The notes under the pieces were generated by a model. That model made no database searches and had not been told where the DNA came from. It saw only the letters and a program-made list of their open reading frames with translations. From Carboxydocella sporoproducens DSM 16521 (GTDB lineage: Bacteria > Bacillota > GCA-003054495 > Carboxydocellales > Carboxydocellaceae), in contig NZ_FUXM01000028.1 in the NCBI RefSeq assembly GCF_900167165.1, positions 1 to 32,836 of the forward strand: a stretch of 32,836 bases of DNA. Direction: 5' to 3'. Positions 15,403 to 23,408 of this stretch are shown here, piece by piece. The first letter of the stretch is position 1. Every line of letters begins with the position of its first letter. Made by a program: the position numbers and the translations under genes.

Positions 15403-16857
15403 ATGAAAGTATTGTTAATCACTCCGTCTTATCATGCCGGCGTGGTGGAAGCAGCTGGTTCCTGGCCTAACCTTGGTCTAGTTTACCTGGCCGGGCATTT
15501 GAGGGCGGCCGGGCATGAAGTGGTTATCTATGATGCCATGACTAAAGGGCATGACCTGGCGCAGATTAAAGCCAGGATTGAACAGGAAAGGCCCCGGGTA
15601 GTGGGGACCACCTCCTATACAGCCTCAGCGCCAGCTGCCAGCCAGGTTTTACAAGTGGCTAAAGCCGTTGATCCATCGATTCTGACAGTGTTTGGCGGTA
15701 TCCATGCTAACTTTATGTACGAGGAAATGTTGAAGGACTGGCCCTGGGTTGACGTAGTAGTGCGGGGAGAGGGAGAAGAGACCCTGCCGGAATTGCTGGA
15801 CAGCTGGCCTGATGAAAAGAAACTGGCTCAGGTAAAAGGCATTGCCTGGCGCAACCAGCGGGGAGAAATCATCGTTAATCCAGCCAGACCTTTTCTGCCT
15901 GACCTGGACCGGCTGATTCCGGCCTGGGATCTGGTCGAGTGGGAGGACTATACTTTTTATGTTCTACCCGGCTCCCGTCTGGGTCTGGTCAATTCCAGCC
16001 GGGGTTGTCCCCATCAGTGCGCCTTTTGTTCTCAGCAAAAATTCTGGCAACAGAGCTACCGGGAACGCAGTGCAGAGAGCTTTGTCAGTGAACTGGAGCA
16101 TCTGAAACAGACCTACGGGGTCAATGTGGTGATGCTTTCTGATGAATATCCTACCCGTAACCGGGAGCGCTGGGAAAAAATCCTGGATCTGCTGCTGGAA
16201 CGACAGGTGGGCATGTATCTCCTGCTGGAGACCTGTGTCAGCGATGTTTTGCGGGACCGGGATATTCTTGATAAATACCGGGCAGCGGGGGTTATCCATG
16301 TCTATGTAGGGGTAGAGGCTACCGACCAGGCCAGTCTGGATCAATTCAAAAAATCCATCACCTGTGAACAGGGCAGAGAGGCTTTGGCGTTACTTAATGA
16401 GGCCAATATTATCAGCGAATGTTCCTTTGTGCTTGGAACCCCGGAAGAAACGCCGGAACATATAGACCAGACTCTGGAATTAGCCAAGCACTACAATCCG
16501 GATTTCGCCCACTTCTTATTGCTGGCACCCTGGCCTTATGCTGACCTTTATCCTGAATTGAAACCATTTATTATTGAGCAGGACTACAGTAAGTATAATT
16601 TTGTTGAGCCGGTGATCAAGCCCAGGCAAATGGAAGCAGAGGAGCTGGCTCAGGCTGTCCTGAAATGTTATAAAGAATATTATCTGGAAAGAATTGAAAC
16701 TTATCCAGCTATTCGTGATAGGTTTAAACGGGAATATATGCTGCGTTCTCTCCAGGTTATGATCAATAATTCCTTTTTACGGCGCCATATGCAAAGGGAG
16801 GGGCCTTTGCCTGCTGCCATGCAAAAAGCGCTGGAGCTATTGGAATCCGGAATATAG
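15403..16857 (+). CDS. B12-binding-type radical SAM enzyme (BchE-like family), substrate unknown
   Basis: The product is 484 residues with a very strong GGAGGTGA ribosome site. Residues 1-140 form the cobalamin-binding-like Rossmann domain, and residues 190-420 the radical SAM barrel with CPHQCAFC at C202, C206 and C209 for the [4Fe-4S] cluster. The base-off B12 signature DxHxxG appears as DAMTKG (about residue 44), so the cobalt-ligand histidine is replaced by Met. Many BchE-like relatives also lack it, so cobalamin use is likely but not certain. The family does methylations, cyclisations and ring rearrangements, often on tetrapyrroles or hopanoids. Its place behind two cytochrome c synthase pairs hints at a haem- or cytochrome-related modification, but no substrate can be read from sequence. 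Confidence 0.8.
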   Translation: MKVLLITPSYHAGVVEAAGSWPNLGLVYLAGHLRAAGHEVVIYDAMTKGHDLAQIKARIEQERPRVVGTTSYTASAPAASQVLQVAKAVDPSILTVFGGIHANFMYEEMLKDWPWVDVVVRGEGEETLPELLDSWPDEKKLAQVKGIAWRNQRGEIIVNPARPFLPDLDRLIPAWDLVEWEDYTFYVLPGSRLGLVNSSRGCPHQCAFCSQQKFWQQSYRERSAESFVSELEHLKQTYGVNVVMLSDEYPTRNRERWEKILDLLLERQVGMYLLLETCVSDVLRDRDILDKYRAAGVIHVYVGVEATDQASLDQFKKSITCEQGREALALLNEANIISECSFVLGTPEETPEHIDQTLELAKHYNPDFAHFLLLAPWPYADLYPELKPFIIEQDYSKYNFVEPVIKPRQMEAEELAQAVLKCYKEYYLERIETYPAIRDRFKREYMLRSLQVMINNSFLRRHMQREGPLPAAMQKALELLESGI

Positions 16858-16872
16858 ACCGGATTCTTTTTT
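16843..16872 (+). terminator. rho-independent terminator after the radical SAM gene
   Basis: GAATCCGG (16843-16850) pairs with CCGGATTC (16859-16866) and is followed by TTTTTT. The stem begins within the coding sequence and spans the stop codon. It closes the long cytochrome/ccs unit. Confidence 0.8.
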
Positions 16873-16937
16873 GTCGAAAAAAAATAAAAGATTTTTGACT
16901 GTTTGCGACAATTTTCTCATCCCCGAAAGAGTATAAT
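16871..16937 (+). promoter_or_regulatory. promoter region of the 3-haem cytochrome with Spo0A-box-like repeats
   Basis: A perfect TATAAT (16932-16937) lies 35 bases before the ATG. No good -35 box sits 16-18 bases upstream, which suggests an activator-dependent promoter. Two inverted half-sites, TTGTCG (16871-16876) and CGACAA (16906-16911), resemble 0A boxes (TGTCGAA). Binding by Spo0A is inferred from consensus only. Confidence 0.45.
16872..16884 (+). repeat. 13-bp TGTCGAAAAAAAA, left copy
   Basis: This exact 13-mer occurs again in inverted orientation at 18221-18233, so the pair flanks the 3-haem cytochrome gene. It contains the 0A-box core TGTCGAA. Confidence 0.5.
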
Positions 16938-16972
16938 TGCAACAGAAAGCACAATCCTCAGGGGGATGGAAA

Positions 16973-18163
16973 ATGCGGCGCTGGTTATTGATATTTATGC
17001 TGGCTACAATTTTGACTGCTGTAAACTGGAGCGGGCTGGTACCCTGGGCAGATGAGTTATTGAGTTTACCAGCAGAAATGCCTGAACAACCACAGGTGGA
17101 GCAACCAGCGAGCCAAACAGCAGAGACATCTGCAGGTAATCCTGTTGCTGAAGATAACACAGAGTCCCAACCGGTTGTGGCTGATTCAGGAGCCACAGAG
17201 CAAACCAATCCAGCAGGTACAGGTGAGACTCCACCGCCGCCTCCACTCCCGGAGACGACTGCTGGGGAGGAAAGGATTGTGGCTGTTAGTGAAGATATAT
17301 ATGATAACCAGCCGGATACAGTACAGGTGGGTAGCACACCAGAGCCACCAACCGGTCTAACAGCTGTCGCTACCGGACCAAATACCGTAGAGTTGTCCTG
17401 GAATGGAATAACCGGGGATGATGTTCTATATCAGGTCTATATGGCAAAAGAGGGGAATTACTTCAACTGGCTCAAGAATGTGACTACAACTGGAACGACA
17501 GTTACAGACTTAATGCCCCTTACGACTTATAATTTTTATGTTCAGCAGGTCGTACAGGGGCAAATCTCTCCCCCTGGTGAAATAGTAACAGTTACTACAC
17601 AGGCGAACAGCTCGCCGCCAATGGTCACAAGTAAAAAACCAACCGGGACAGGGGTAAAAAGAAATGAGCGGGTAGAAGTAGTCTGGAATGATTGGCTGGA
17701 TCCAGCAACTATCACACCCAGCAACTTCTATGTAACTGTTAATTTTTCCGGTGTAAAATTACCGGGCAAATATGCCTGGGATGAGAAAACTCGCACCATG
17801 TATTTTACCCCGGCTCAACCCTGGTCTGCTAACACATCCTATAAAGTGGTAATAAACTCAGGTATCAAGAGTACCTCTGGTCTGGCAGCAGGTTTCACTT
17901 CCTGGGTGTTTACTACAATTAACTCTCCTTTTGTTAGCCCTCACGGCAATTACCTTTTTTCCACTGCTCCCTGTGCCTTGTGTCATTCTGCCCATGCAGC
18001 CGGTGGAAGCAAGCTCATAATTAATCAGGCTATTGCCGGCCTCTGTCAGTCCTGCCATGATGGCAGTGGCAGTGTTGTGCTCTTTTTTGATGCGCCCCAA
18101 ATGGGACATGGCCTTGATTCCAATTGCTGTGCCTGCCATAATCCCCACAGACCCAAACCCTGA
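16973..18163 (+). CDS. secreted 3-haem c-type cytochrome with FN3 and Ig-like domains
   Basis: The product is 396 residues. A signal peptide (RRWLLIFMLATILTAV) is followed by a long P/E/T/Q-rich linker (about residues 30-115), probably wall-spanning. An FN3 domain follows (about 120-205; EPPTGLTAVA...VELSWNG), then a Big_5/Ig-like domain (about 208-315; SANTSYKVVIN). Three c-haem sites sit at the C-terminus: CALCH (334), CQSCH (358) and CCACH (385). The ATG at 16973 has AGGGGGA upstream; an upstream in-frame TTG at 16937 falls in the -10 box and is rejected. It has its own promoter and terminator. It could be a wall-spanning or docking electron carrier between the membrane and the giant cytochrome; that is inference. 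Confidence 0.88.
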   Translation: MRRWLLIFMLATILTAVNWSGLVPWADELLSLPAEMPEQPQVEQPASQTAETSAGNPVAEDNTESQPVVADSGATEQTNPAGTGETPPPPPLPETTAGEERIVAVSEDIYDNQPDTVQVGSTPEPPTGLTAVATGPNTVELSWNGITGDDVLYQVYMAKEGNYFNWLKNVTTTGTTVTDLMPLTTYNFYVQQVVQGQISPPGEIVTVTTQANSSPPMVTSKKPTGTGVKRNERVEVVWNDWLDPATITPSNFYVTVNFSGVKLPGKYAWDEKTRTMYFTPAQPWSANTSYKVVINSGIKSTSGLAAGFTSWVFTTINSPFVSPHGNYLFSTAPCALCHSAHAAGGSKLIINQAIAGLCQSCHDGSGSVVLFFDAPQMGHGLDSNCCACHNPHRPKP

Positions 18164-18190
18164 TACCCGGCTGAAGCTGGGTATATTTTT
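18163..18190 (+). terminator. rho-independent terminator after the 3-haem cytochrome
   Basis: ATACCCGGC (18163-18171) pairs with GCTGGGTAT (18176-18184; one G-T pair) around a TGAA loop, followed by ATTTTTC. It begins at the last base of the stop codon. Confidence 0.8.
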
Positions 18191-18193
18191 CGT

Positions 18194-18211
18194 GTGTGAA
18201 GCAAGTCACAA
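18194..18211. promoter_or_regulatory. CRP/FNR- or Rex-type palindromic operator upstream of resB copy 3
   Basis: GTGTGAAGCAAGTCACAA contains TGTGA-N6-TCACA, the perfect CRP-family half-site pair. It also matches 12 of 14 constrained bases of the Rex operator TTGTGAA-N4-TTCACAA. Its centre is about 63 bases before the predicted start site of the next unit, a class I activator position; Rex would normally repress from nearer the promoter. Which regulator binds cannot be decided. Confidence 0.5.
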
Positions 18212-18220
18212 AAATTTCAA

Positions 18221-18233
18221 TTTTTTTTCGACA
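18221..18233 (-). repeat. 13-bp TGTCGAAAAAAAA, right (inverted) copy
   Basis: This is the reverse complement of 16872-16884. Its 0A-box-like core overlaps the upstream end of the sigma-H-like -35 element at 18231. Confidence 0.5.
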
Positions 18234-18259
18234 GGATTATTAGGAAGAGGGGAGAATAT
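18231..18259 (+). promoter_or_regulatory. sigma-H-type promoter for ccs3 and the haem genes
   Basis: ACAGGATTA (18231-18239), an 11-nt spacer and GGAGAATAT (18251-18259) fit RnAGGAWWW-N11-RnnGAATWW. The predicted start site near 18266 leaves too short a leader for the ATG at 18280 and supports the ATG at 18298. Confidence 0.5.
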
Positions 18260-18297
18260 TTGATACGGAAGTAGACTTAATGAAAGGATGGGGAGAC

Positions 18298-19632
18298 ATG
18301 CAAGAACAATCCAAACCAGCACAACGCAGCGGTATAGAGGAGGTCTGGCGCTTTTTCTCCTCGATGAAGCTGGCTCTGTTTGTGCTTCTTATTCTGGCTG
18401 TGGCATCAGTGGTAGGAACCTTACTTCCCCAGGACCCACAGACCAGGCAGCCGGTTTATGATATTTACCACAGTTTCTGGTACCGGGGCTTACTGGGGTT
18501 ACTCAGCATGAATTTGCTGATCTGCAGCCTGGAACGAATTAAACTGATCAGAAAAGCTCTCGGGGAACCCAATACAAAAATTTCAGAAGCTTTTGTTAAA
18601 AATTTAAAATTGGCAGGGACCGTACGTCATAAAGCCAGTTTGGCTGAGACGGAAAAAGTCTGGGTTGAAGCACTGGCAGCGAAAGGCTACCGGGTTTTTG
18701 CCGATGAGAATGAGGGTAAAAAGATACTGGCAGCAGACCGTGGCCGTTTTGGAGTACTGGGTAGCTTTATTACTCACCTTTCCTTTTTAGTGATTGTCCT
18801 GGGAGCTATTTATGGTAATTTTACCGGTTTTGAAACTTATCTGGCCGGTGTGGAAGGCCAAACCATCAGTATGTTGTCCTTGCCAGACATTAAAAACTTT
18901 GATCCTGAGGAGAATTTCTCCATTCGCATTAACCGTGCCTGGGAAGAGGGGAGCACATCCACACCGGGTATGGTCAAGGACTGGTATAGTGATCTTTCTG
19001 TGATTGAAAACGGAAAAGAGGTATTTCGTAAACGGATCGAAGTTAACGATCCTTTGAAATGGAAAGGCGTTAAGTTCTATCAAAGCAGTTTCCAGGCTGG
19101 TCTGCCCGCCCTGAACTTTACCATTGAGGATGAAAAGGGGCAGAAACGGGAAGTAACGGGATTGGAAGGGGAGGTCTTGCCACTGGATAACAACCTTTAC
19201 CTCAATATCCAGGGGTATGTACCGCAATTCGATCCCAATCAGCCCCAGAACCCGCAAGCTCCTAATGGTAAGCCGGCTGTCCTGTATCAAGTCTTTAAAA
19301 ACAATCAGCAAATTGCCTATTCATATCAGTATATCGGCCAGGCGGCTCAGGTTGAAAATTATAAAGTGACAGCAAATGGAATCAAAACCGTTAATATGAC
19401 AGGCTTATCGGTACGGCGAGATCCCGGAGTACCTATTGTTTGGGCAGGTAGTATACTGATGGTGGTGGGGATTTTCCTTTCCTTTATGTTGCAGCACCGG
19501 AAAATCTGGGTAGTGCTAAAGCAGGCTGGTAATACTATCATTGCTGAGTACGGGGCTCAGGTTGACAAAAATAAACTGGGGCTGGAGCAGGATCTGGATG
19601 AGATTCTGACAGCAGTGCAAGAAAGGGGATAA
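18298..19632 (+). CDS. resB: ResB, canonical cytochrome c synthase subunit (copy 3)
   Basis: The product is 444 residues from the ATG at 18298, which has AAAGGA nine bases upstream. An in-frame ATG at 18280 has a poor ribosome site and lies very close to the predicted transcription start. The sequence is textbook ResB: SSMKLALFVLLILAVASVVG, then LLPQDP, then DIYHSFWYRGLLGLLSMNLLICS, a third segment near residue 160, a large external domain and a final segment near 380-400. It binds apocytochrome and, with CcsA, attaches haem outside the membrane. It is four bases from ccsA copy 3 and leads the haem operon, so haem synthesis and attachment are probably co-expressed. Confidence 0.93.
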   Translation: MQEQSKPAQRSGIEEVWRFFSSMKLALFVLLILAVASVVGTLLPQDPQTRQPVYDIYHSFWYRGLLGLLSMNLLICSLERIKLIRKALGEPNTKISEAFVKNLKLAGTVRHKASLAETEKVWVEALAAKGYRVFADENEGKKILAADRGRFGVLGSFITHLSFLVIVLGAIYGNFTGFETYLAGVEGQTISMLSLPDIKNFDPEENFSIRINRAWEEGSTSTPGMVKDWYSDLSVIENGKEVFRKRIEVNDPLKWKGVKFYQSSFQAGLPALNFTIEDEKGQKREVTGLEGEVLPLDNNLYLNIQGYVPQFDPNQPQNPQAPNGKPAVLYQVFKNNQQIAYSYQYIGQAAQVENYKVTANGIKTVNMTGLSVRRDPGVPIVWAGSILMVVGIFLSFMLQHRKIWVVLKQAGNTIIAEYGAQVDKNKLGLEQDLDEILTAVQERG

Positions 19633-19635
19633 GCT

Positions 19636-20469
19636 GTGAGTGAGCTGTCTTTATATTATCTAACCATTGGTTTTTATCTGATTTCCTCCCTGTGTTACCT
19701 GGGATATTTATTGACTAAAAACGATACTATTGGTAAAGTGGCAACGGGTACTGCTTTTGCAGGTCTACTTTCTAATTTTGCCGGGCTGATCATGAGAACG
19801 GTAACCACCGGGCATCCACCTTTTACCAATATGTATGAGTATTCTTCTTCTTTTGCCTTTGGTGTAATGCTGATCTATCTCTTTGCTGAGTGGAAGTACG
19901 ATATGCGCATCGCCGGGGCTTTCGTAGTTCCCGTAGCCTTTGTGCTGGAGATTTCCACCATGATGCTGGGTTTGCCTTTTGAAGGCAGCAAAGAATTGAT
20001 GCCTGCTCTGCAAAGCAACTGGCTGCATGCCCATGTGGCTACTGCCATTATTGCCTATGGTGCCTTTGCTTTTTCCTGTGGTTTGGCCATTATGTACCTC
20101 TGGAAAGAAAAAATGGAGGCTGTGGGCAGCACCAGCTGGTTTAACCGGGAGTTGCCCAGGGCAGCTTTGCTGGATGAGCTTTCCTATCGCTTTATTGCCT
20201 TTGGTTTTCCTTTGATGTCCCTGGTCATCATCACCGGGGCAGTCTGGGCAGAGTTTGCCTGGGGTCGCTACTGGAGCTGGGACCCTAAAGAAACCTGGTC
20301 CTTGATTACCTGGTTGGTCTACTCTGCTTATTTGCATGCCCGTTTAACCTATGGCTGGAAAGGGCGCCGGGCAGCCTGGATGGCGATTATTGGCTTTTTA
20401 ACTGTGCTGTTTACCTACTTCGGAGTTAATATCCTGTTGCCAGGTTTGCATTCTTATTCCGGGGCGTAA
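19636..20469 (+). CDS. ccsA: CcsA/ResC, canonical cytochrome c synthase subunit (copy 3)
   Basis: This 277-residue protein with about eight membrane segments starts at a GTG, four bases after resB. It carries WGRYWSWDPKETW (WWD motif, about residues 209-221), the first external histidine in TGHPPFTNMYEYS, the membrane histidines in WLHAHVATAIIAYGAF and the second external histidine in LLPGLHSYSG. These are close to the canonical forms for the family that matures ordinary CXXCH cytochromes. It exports and presents haem. It is the probable housekeeping haem lyase of this organism, in contrast to copies 1 and 2. Confidence 0.93.
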   Translation: MSELSLYYLTIGFYLISSLCYLGYLLTKNDTIGKVATGTAFAGLLSNFAGLIMRTVTTGHPPFTNMYEYSSSFAFGVMLIYLFAEWKYDMRIAGAFVVPVAFVLEISTMMLGLPFEGSKELMPALQSNWLHAHVATAIIAYGAFAFSCGLAIMYLWKEKMEAVGSTSWFNRELPRAALLDELSYRFIAFGFPLMSLVIITGAVWAEFAWGRYWSWDPKETWSLITWLVYSAYLHARLTYGWKGRRAAWMAIIGFLTVLFTYFGVNILLPGLHSYSGA

Positions 20470-20483
20470 AAAATCGCATGTAG

Positions 20484-20512
20484 GCAGGATTTTTACGAAA
20501 TATGACGAATTA
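20484..20512 (+). promoter_or_regulatory. sigma-H-type promoter before sirC-hemA
   Basis: GCAGGATTT (20484-20492), an 11-nt spacer and GACGAATTA (20504-20512) fit the sigma-H consensus at every constrained position. It shares GGCAGGA-N13-TGnCGAAT with the promoter at 298. It lies in the 77-bp gap after ccsA and would give a leader of about 29 nt. Confidence 0.6.
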
Positions 20513-20546
20513 ATTTTTATTCCCTGATAGTTTAGGAGGGGCTGAG

Positions 20547-21188
20547 GTGCTGTATCCAATTTTTCTCCGTCTGGACGGCAAGAAATGTCTGGTAGTTGGC
20601 GGAGGCCAGGTGGCAGAACGGAAAATAGCTGGCTTGCTCCAGGCAGGAGCAGGGGTACTGGTAGTCAGCCCTGAGGTAACAGAAAGAATTGAAGGATGGG
20701 CCGGCGCCGGTCGCGTAATGTGGTACCGGCGCCTTTTTCAACCCGATGATGTGGAACAGGCACATCTGGTCTATGCAGCCACAGATGATGCTGCGGTTAA
20801 TGCCAGGATTGCCCGGGAGTGCCAGCAAAGGAAGATCTGGGTCAATGTGGTTGATGACCCGGAACGGGGGGACTTCTATCTGCCGGCAGTTCTGAGGCGG
20901 GGCCATTTGCAGCTGGCTGTCTCCACGGGAGGACAGAGTCCGGTGTTTGCCCGCAAATTAAGGGATCATCTGGCGCGATCTATAGGACCTGAGTATGGAG
21001 AGATCAATGATTTGCTCGGTGAACTCAGGCAAATTTTACTTGCCAGAATTCCTGACCCAGGGGAACGCCAGAGGATTATGGAGGGTTTACTGGCGGAGGG
21101 ATTCTGGGAGGATCTGGTCCGGGGAGAAATGGAGAAGGTAAAGGAGCGGATAAAAAATGTTTTTGGTGACTGTTGGCCTCAATCATAA
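20547..21188 (+). CDS. sirC: precorrin-2 dehydrogenase (siroheme synthase N-terminal-type)
   Basis: This 213-residue protein oxidises precorrin-2 to sirohydrochlorin with NAD+, and may also insert iron. It shows the nucleotide-binding loop [16 protein letters not shown] (about residues 15-30) and the family phrase [19 protein letters not shown], followed by [17 protein letters not shown]. It starts at a GTG with TTAGGAGGGG upstream; no ATG is suitable. Its 3' end overlaps hemA by 32 bases. Together with the CobA half of the fusion downstream it takes uroporphyrinogen III to sirohydrochlorin, feeding siroheme and, in organisms with the Ahb route, haem. Confidence 0.9.
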   Translation: MLYPIFLRLDGKKCLVVGGGQVAERKIAGLLQAGAGVLVVSPEVTERIEGWAGAGRVMWYRRLFQPDDVEQAHLVYAATDDAAVNARIARECQQRKIWVNVVDDPERGDFYLPAVLRRGHLQLAVSTGGQSPVFARKLRDHLARSIGPEYGEINDLLGELRQILLARIPDPGERQRIMEGLLAEGFWEDLVRGEMEKVKERIKNVFGDCWPQS

Positions 21189-22482
21189 GACTGCTCCGGT
21201 GGAAATCAGAGAAAAACTGGCTTTTACTGAAAGCCAATTGCCTGAGGCCTTGCAAACCTTGAAACAATATCCGGCCATTGATGGGTGTGTACTACTATCC
21301 ACTTGTAACCGTACGGAGATTTATGCGGCTTGCACAGATATGACCCAGGGTTTAAAATCCATAAAAACTTTTCTGATGGAATGCTTGCATGAAGAAGAAT
21401 GTGAAATTGATAACTTCCTCTATATTCATACCCTCTATGACTGTGTCCATCATCTGTTTCGAGTTGCATCCGGACTGGATTCGATGATACTAGGTGAGAC
21501 CCAGATTCTAGGCCAGGTGCGCCAGGCCTATCAAATTGCCAGTGCGGCGGAAAGCACCAATAAAATCATTAACACTCTGTTTCATAAGGCTATTGCTGTT
21601 GGCAAACGGGTAAGAACCGAGACGGAAATCGACAAAAATGCTGTTTCTATCAGCTATGCTGCAGTAGAGCTGGCTCGCCAGCTGTTTGGCACCCTGGAAG
21701 GCAAGGCCATTCTGATCATTGGCGCCGGGAAAATGAGTGAGCTGACGGCAAAACACCTGGTGGCCAACGGAGTTACCAGTGTGCTGGTTTCCAACCGCTC
21801 TTATGATAAAGCAGTGGAGCTGGCTGAGAAATTTGGCGGTAAAGCAGTGAAATTCGATCAATTAGTGGAATGCCTGATTCAGGCTGATATTGTAATCAGT
21901 GCTACCGCCGCCCGCCATGCCATTATTTTGCCGGAAATTGTGCAAAAAGTTATGCAAACCAGACAATACCGGCCCATATTTTTGATTGATATCGCCGTAC
22001 CTCGGGACATCGATCCGGAAGTGGCCACCATTAAGGGAGTAACCCTCTTCGATATTGATGATTTGCAAAATGTGGTAGATCGCAATTTACAGGAACGGAA
22101 AAAAGAGGCCGTCAAGGCCCAGAAAATAGTGGATGAAGAAATCAAGGAGTTTTTCAGCTGGTTAAATACCCAGTTTGTGGTGCCAACCATTGTAGCTCTG
22201 AAACAGTTTGGGGAAGAAATCAAACAACGGGAGCTGGAAAAGGCGTTTAATAAACTGGGCGATTTAACGGAACGAGAGCGCAATATTATCCAGGCTCTGG
22301 CCCATAGCATCGTTAACAGTATTTTACATCGGCCAATTGTTAATCTTAAAGCTTATGCCCAGACCAGTCACGGTCATCTCTATACCGAAATTTTGCAAAA
22401 CCTGTTTGATTTACAGATAGAAGGACAGAGAATAAAACCAGGCAAACCCATGGCAGCAGAAGAAGTGGAGGAATTGGTATGA
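21157..22482 (+). CDS. hemA: glutamyl-tRNA reductase
   Basis: The product is 441 residues and catalyses the first committed step of the C5 tetrapyrrole pathway: NADPH reduction of glutamyl-tRNA to glutamate-1-semialdehyde. The catalytic cysteine is C50 in [27 protein letters not shown] (about residues 107-123) and the NADPH loop [15 protein letters not shown] follow, with the C-terminal dimerisation helix at the end. Length is normal. It starts inside the end of sirC and its stop overlaps the hemC start by four bases (ATGA), so translation is coupled. As the entry step it is the likely control point of the operon. Confidence 0.96.
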   Translation: MFLVTVGLNHKTAPVEIREKLAFTESQLPEALQTLKQYPAIDGCVLLSTCNRTEIYAACTDMTQGLKSIKTFLMECLHEEECEIDNFLYIHTLYDCVHHLFRVASGLDSMILGETQILGQVRQAYQIASAAESTNKIINTLFHKAIAVGKRVRTETEIDKNAVSISYAAVELARQLFGTLEGKAILIIGAGKMSELTAKHLVANGVTSVLVSNRSYDKAVELAEKFGGKAVKFDQLVECLIQADIVISATAARHAIILPEIVQKVMQTRQYRPIFLIDIAVPRDIDPEVATIKGVTLFDIDDLQNVVDRNLQERKKEAVKAQKIVDEEIKEFFSWLNTQFVVPTIVALKQFGEEIKQRELEKAFNKLGDLTERERNIIQALAHSIVNSILHRPIVNLKAYAQTSHGHLYTEILQNLFDLQIEGQRIKPGKPMAAEEVEELV

Positions 22483-23408
22483 GCAAAACGGTAAGGGTTG
22501 GCACCCGGGACAGCGCCCTGGCCATGTGGCAAACGGAATGGGTGGTAACCCAGTTGAGAAAATTGTACCCCGACCTGGGCCTGGAGATCGTACCCATGAA
22601 AACCCAGGGAGATAAAATTCTGGATGTGGCACTGGCCAAAATCGGTGACAAAGGGCTTTTTACCAAGGAACTGGAAGTTGCTATGCTGGCAGGGAAAATA
22701 GACATGGCGGTGCATAGCATGAAGGACCTGCCGACCCGTTTGCCTGACGGTTTGGCCCTAGGAGCCATCTGTGTCCGGGAAAACCCCGGCGATGTGCTGA
22801 TCAGTCCTAAGGGTTATACCCTTGCCACCCTTCCTCAGGGGGCAAAAGTGGCTACATCTAGCCTGAGAAGACGGGCCCAGCTTCTGGCTTACCGGCCTGA
22901 TTTGCAAATAGTGGATATGCGGGGCAATCTGGCTACCCGCTTTCGCAAAATGGAGGAGCAGCAGCTGGATGGTATGATCCTGGCAGCAGCCGGGGTTTTA
23001 CGCCTGGGCTGGCAGGAACGTATCACCCAGTATATACCTTTTGAGATCAGCCTGCCTGCGGTAGGGCAGGGGTCGATTGGGATTGAAATCAGGGAAAATG
23101 ATGAAGAGATTAAAGAGCTGTTACGACCGCTTAATGACAGAGCTGCTGCTAAGGCTATCCTGGCAGAAAGGGCTTTCCTGCGCAAATTAGAAGGCGGTTG
23201 TCAAATTCCGATTGGAGCTTATGGCGTTTTACAGGGTGAACAGCTGATTTTACAGGGTGTGGTAGCTTCCCTGGATGGACAGAAATTAATCAGAAAACAG
23301 ATAAATGGCAATCCTGAAGCGGCGGAAGAGCTGGGGGAAAGACTGGCCGAGCTCATGCTGGCTGAAGGAGCTGATCGGATACTGGCGGAGGTAAGGGAGC
23401 TGAGTTAG
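22479..23408 (+). CDS. hemC: porphobilinogen deaminase (hydroxymethylbilane synthase)
   Basis: The product is 309 residues and joins four porphobilinogens into hydroxymethylbilane. Family marks include [14 protein letters not shown] at the N-terminus, [14 protein letters not shown] (about residues 79-92), [19 protein letters not shown] and the cysteine that holds the dipyrromethane cofactor, C241 in [12 protein letters not shown]. Length is typical. The ATG overlaps the hemA stop, and its stop is directly followed by the next ATG. Confidence 0.96.
   Translation: MSKTVRVGTRDSALAMWQTEWVVTQLRKLYPDLGLEIVPMKTQGDKILDVALAKIGDKGLFTKELEVAMLAGKIDMAVHSMKDLPTRLPDGLALGAICVRENPGDVLISPKGYTLATLPQGAKVATSSLRRRAQLLAYRPDLQIVDMRGNLATRFRKMEEQQLDGMILAAAGVLRLGWQERITQYIPFEISLPAVGQGSIGIEIRENDEEIKELLRPLNDRAAAKAILAERAFLRKLEGGCQIPIGAYGVLQGEQLILQGVVASLDGQKLIRKQINGNPEAAEELGERLAELMLAEGADRILAEVRELS

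Noticed and set aside
16937-16975. TTG at 16937 as the start of the 3-haem cytochrome
   Set aside because: It lies in the TATAAT box; the ATG at 16973 has a ribosome site and begins a normal signal peptide.
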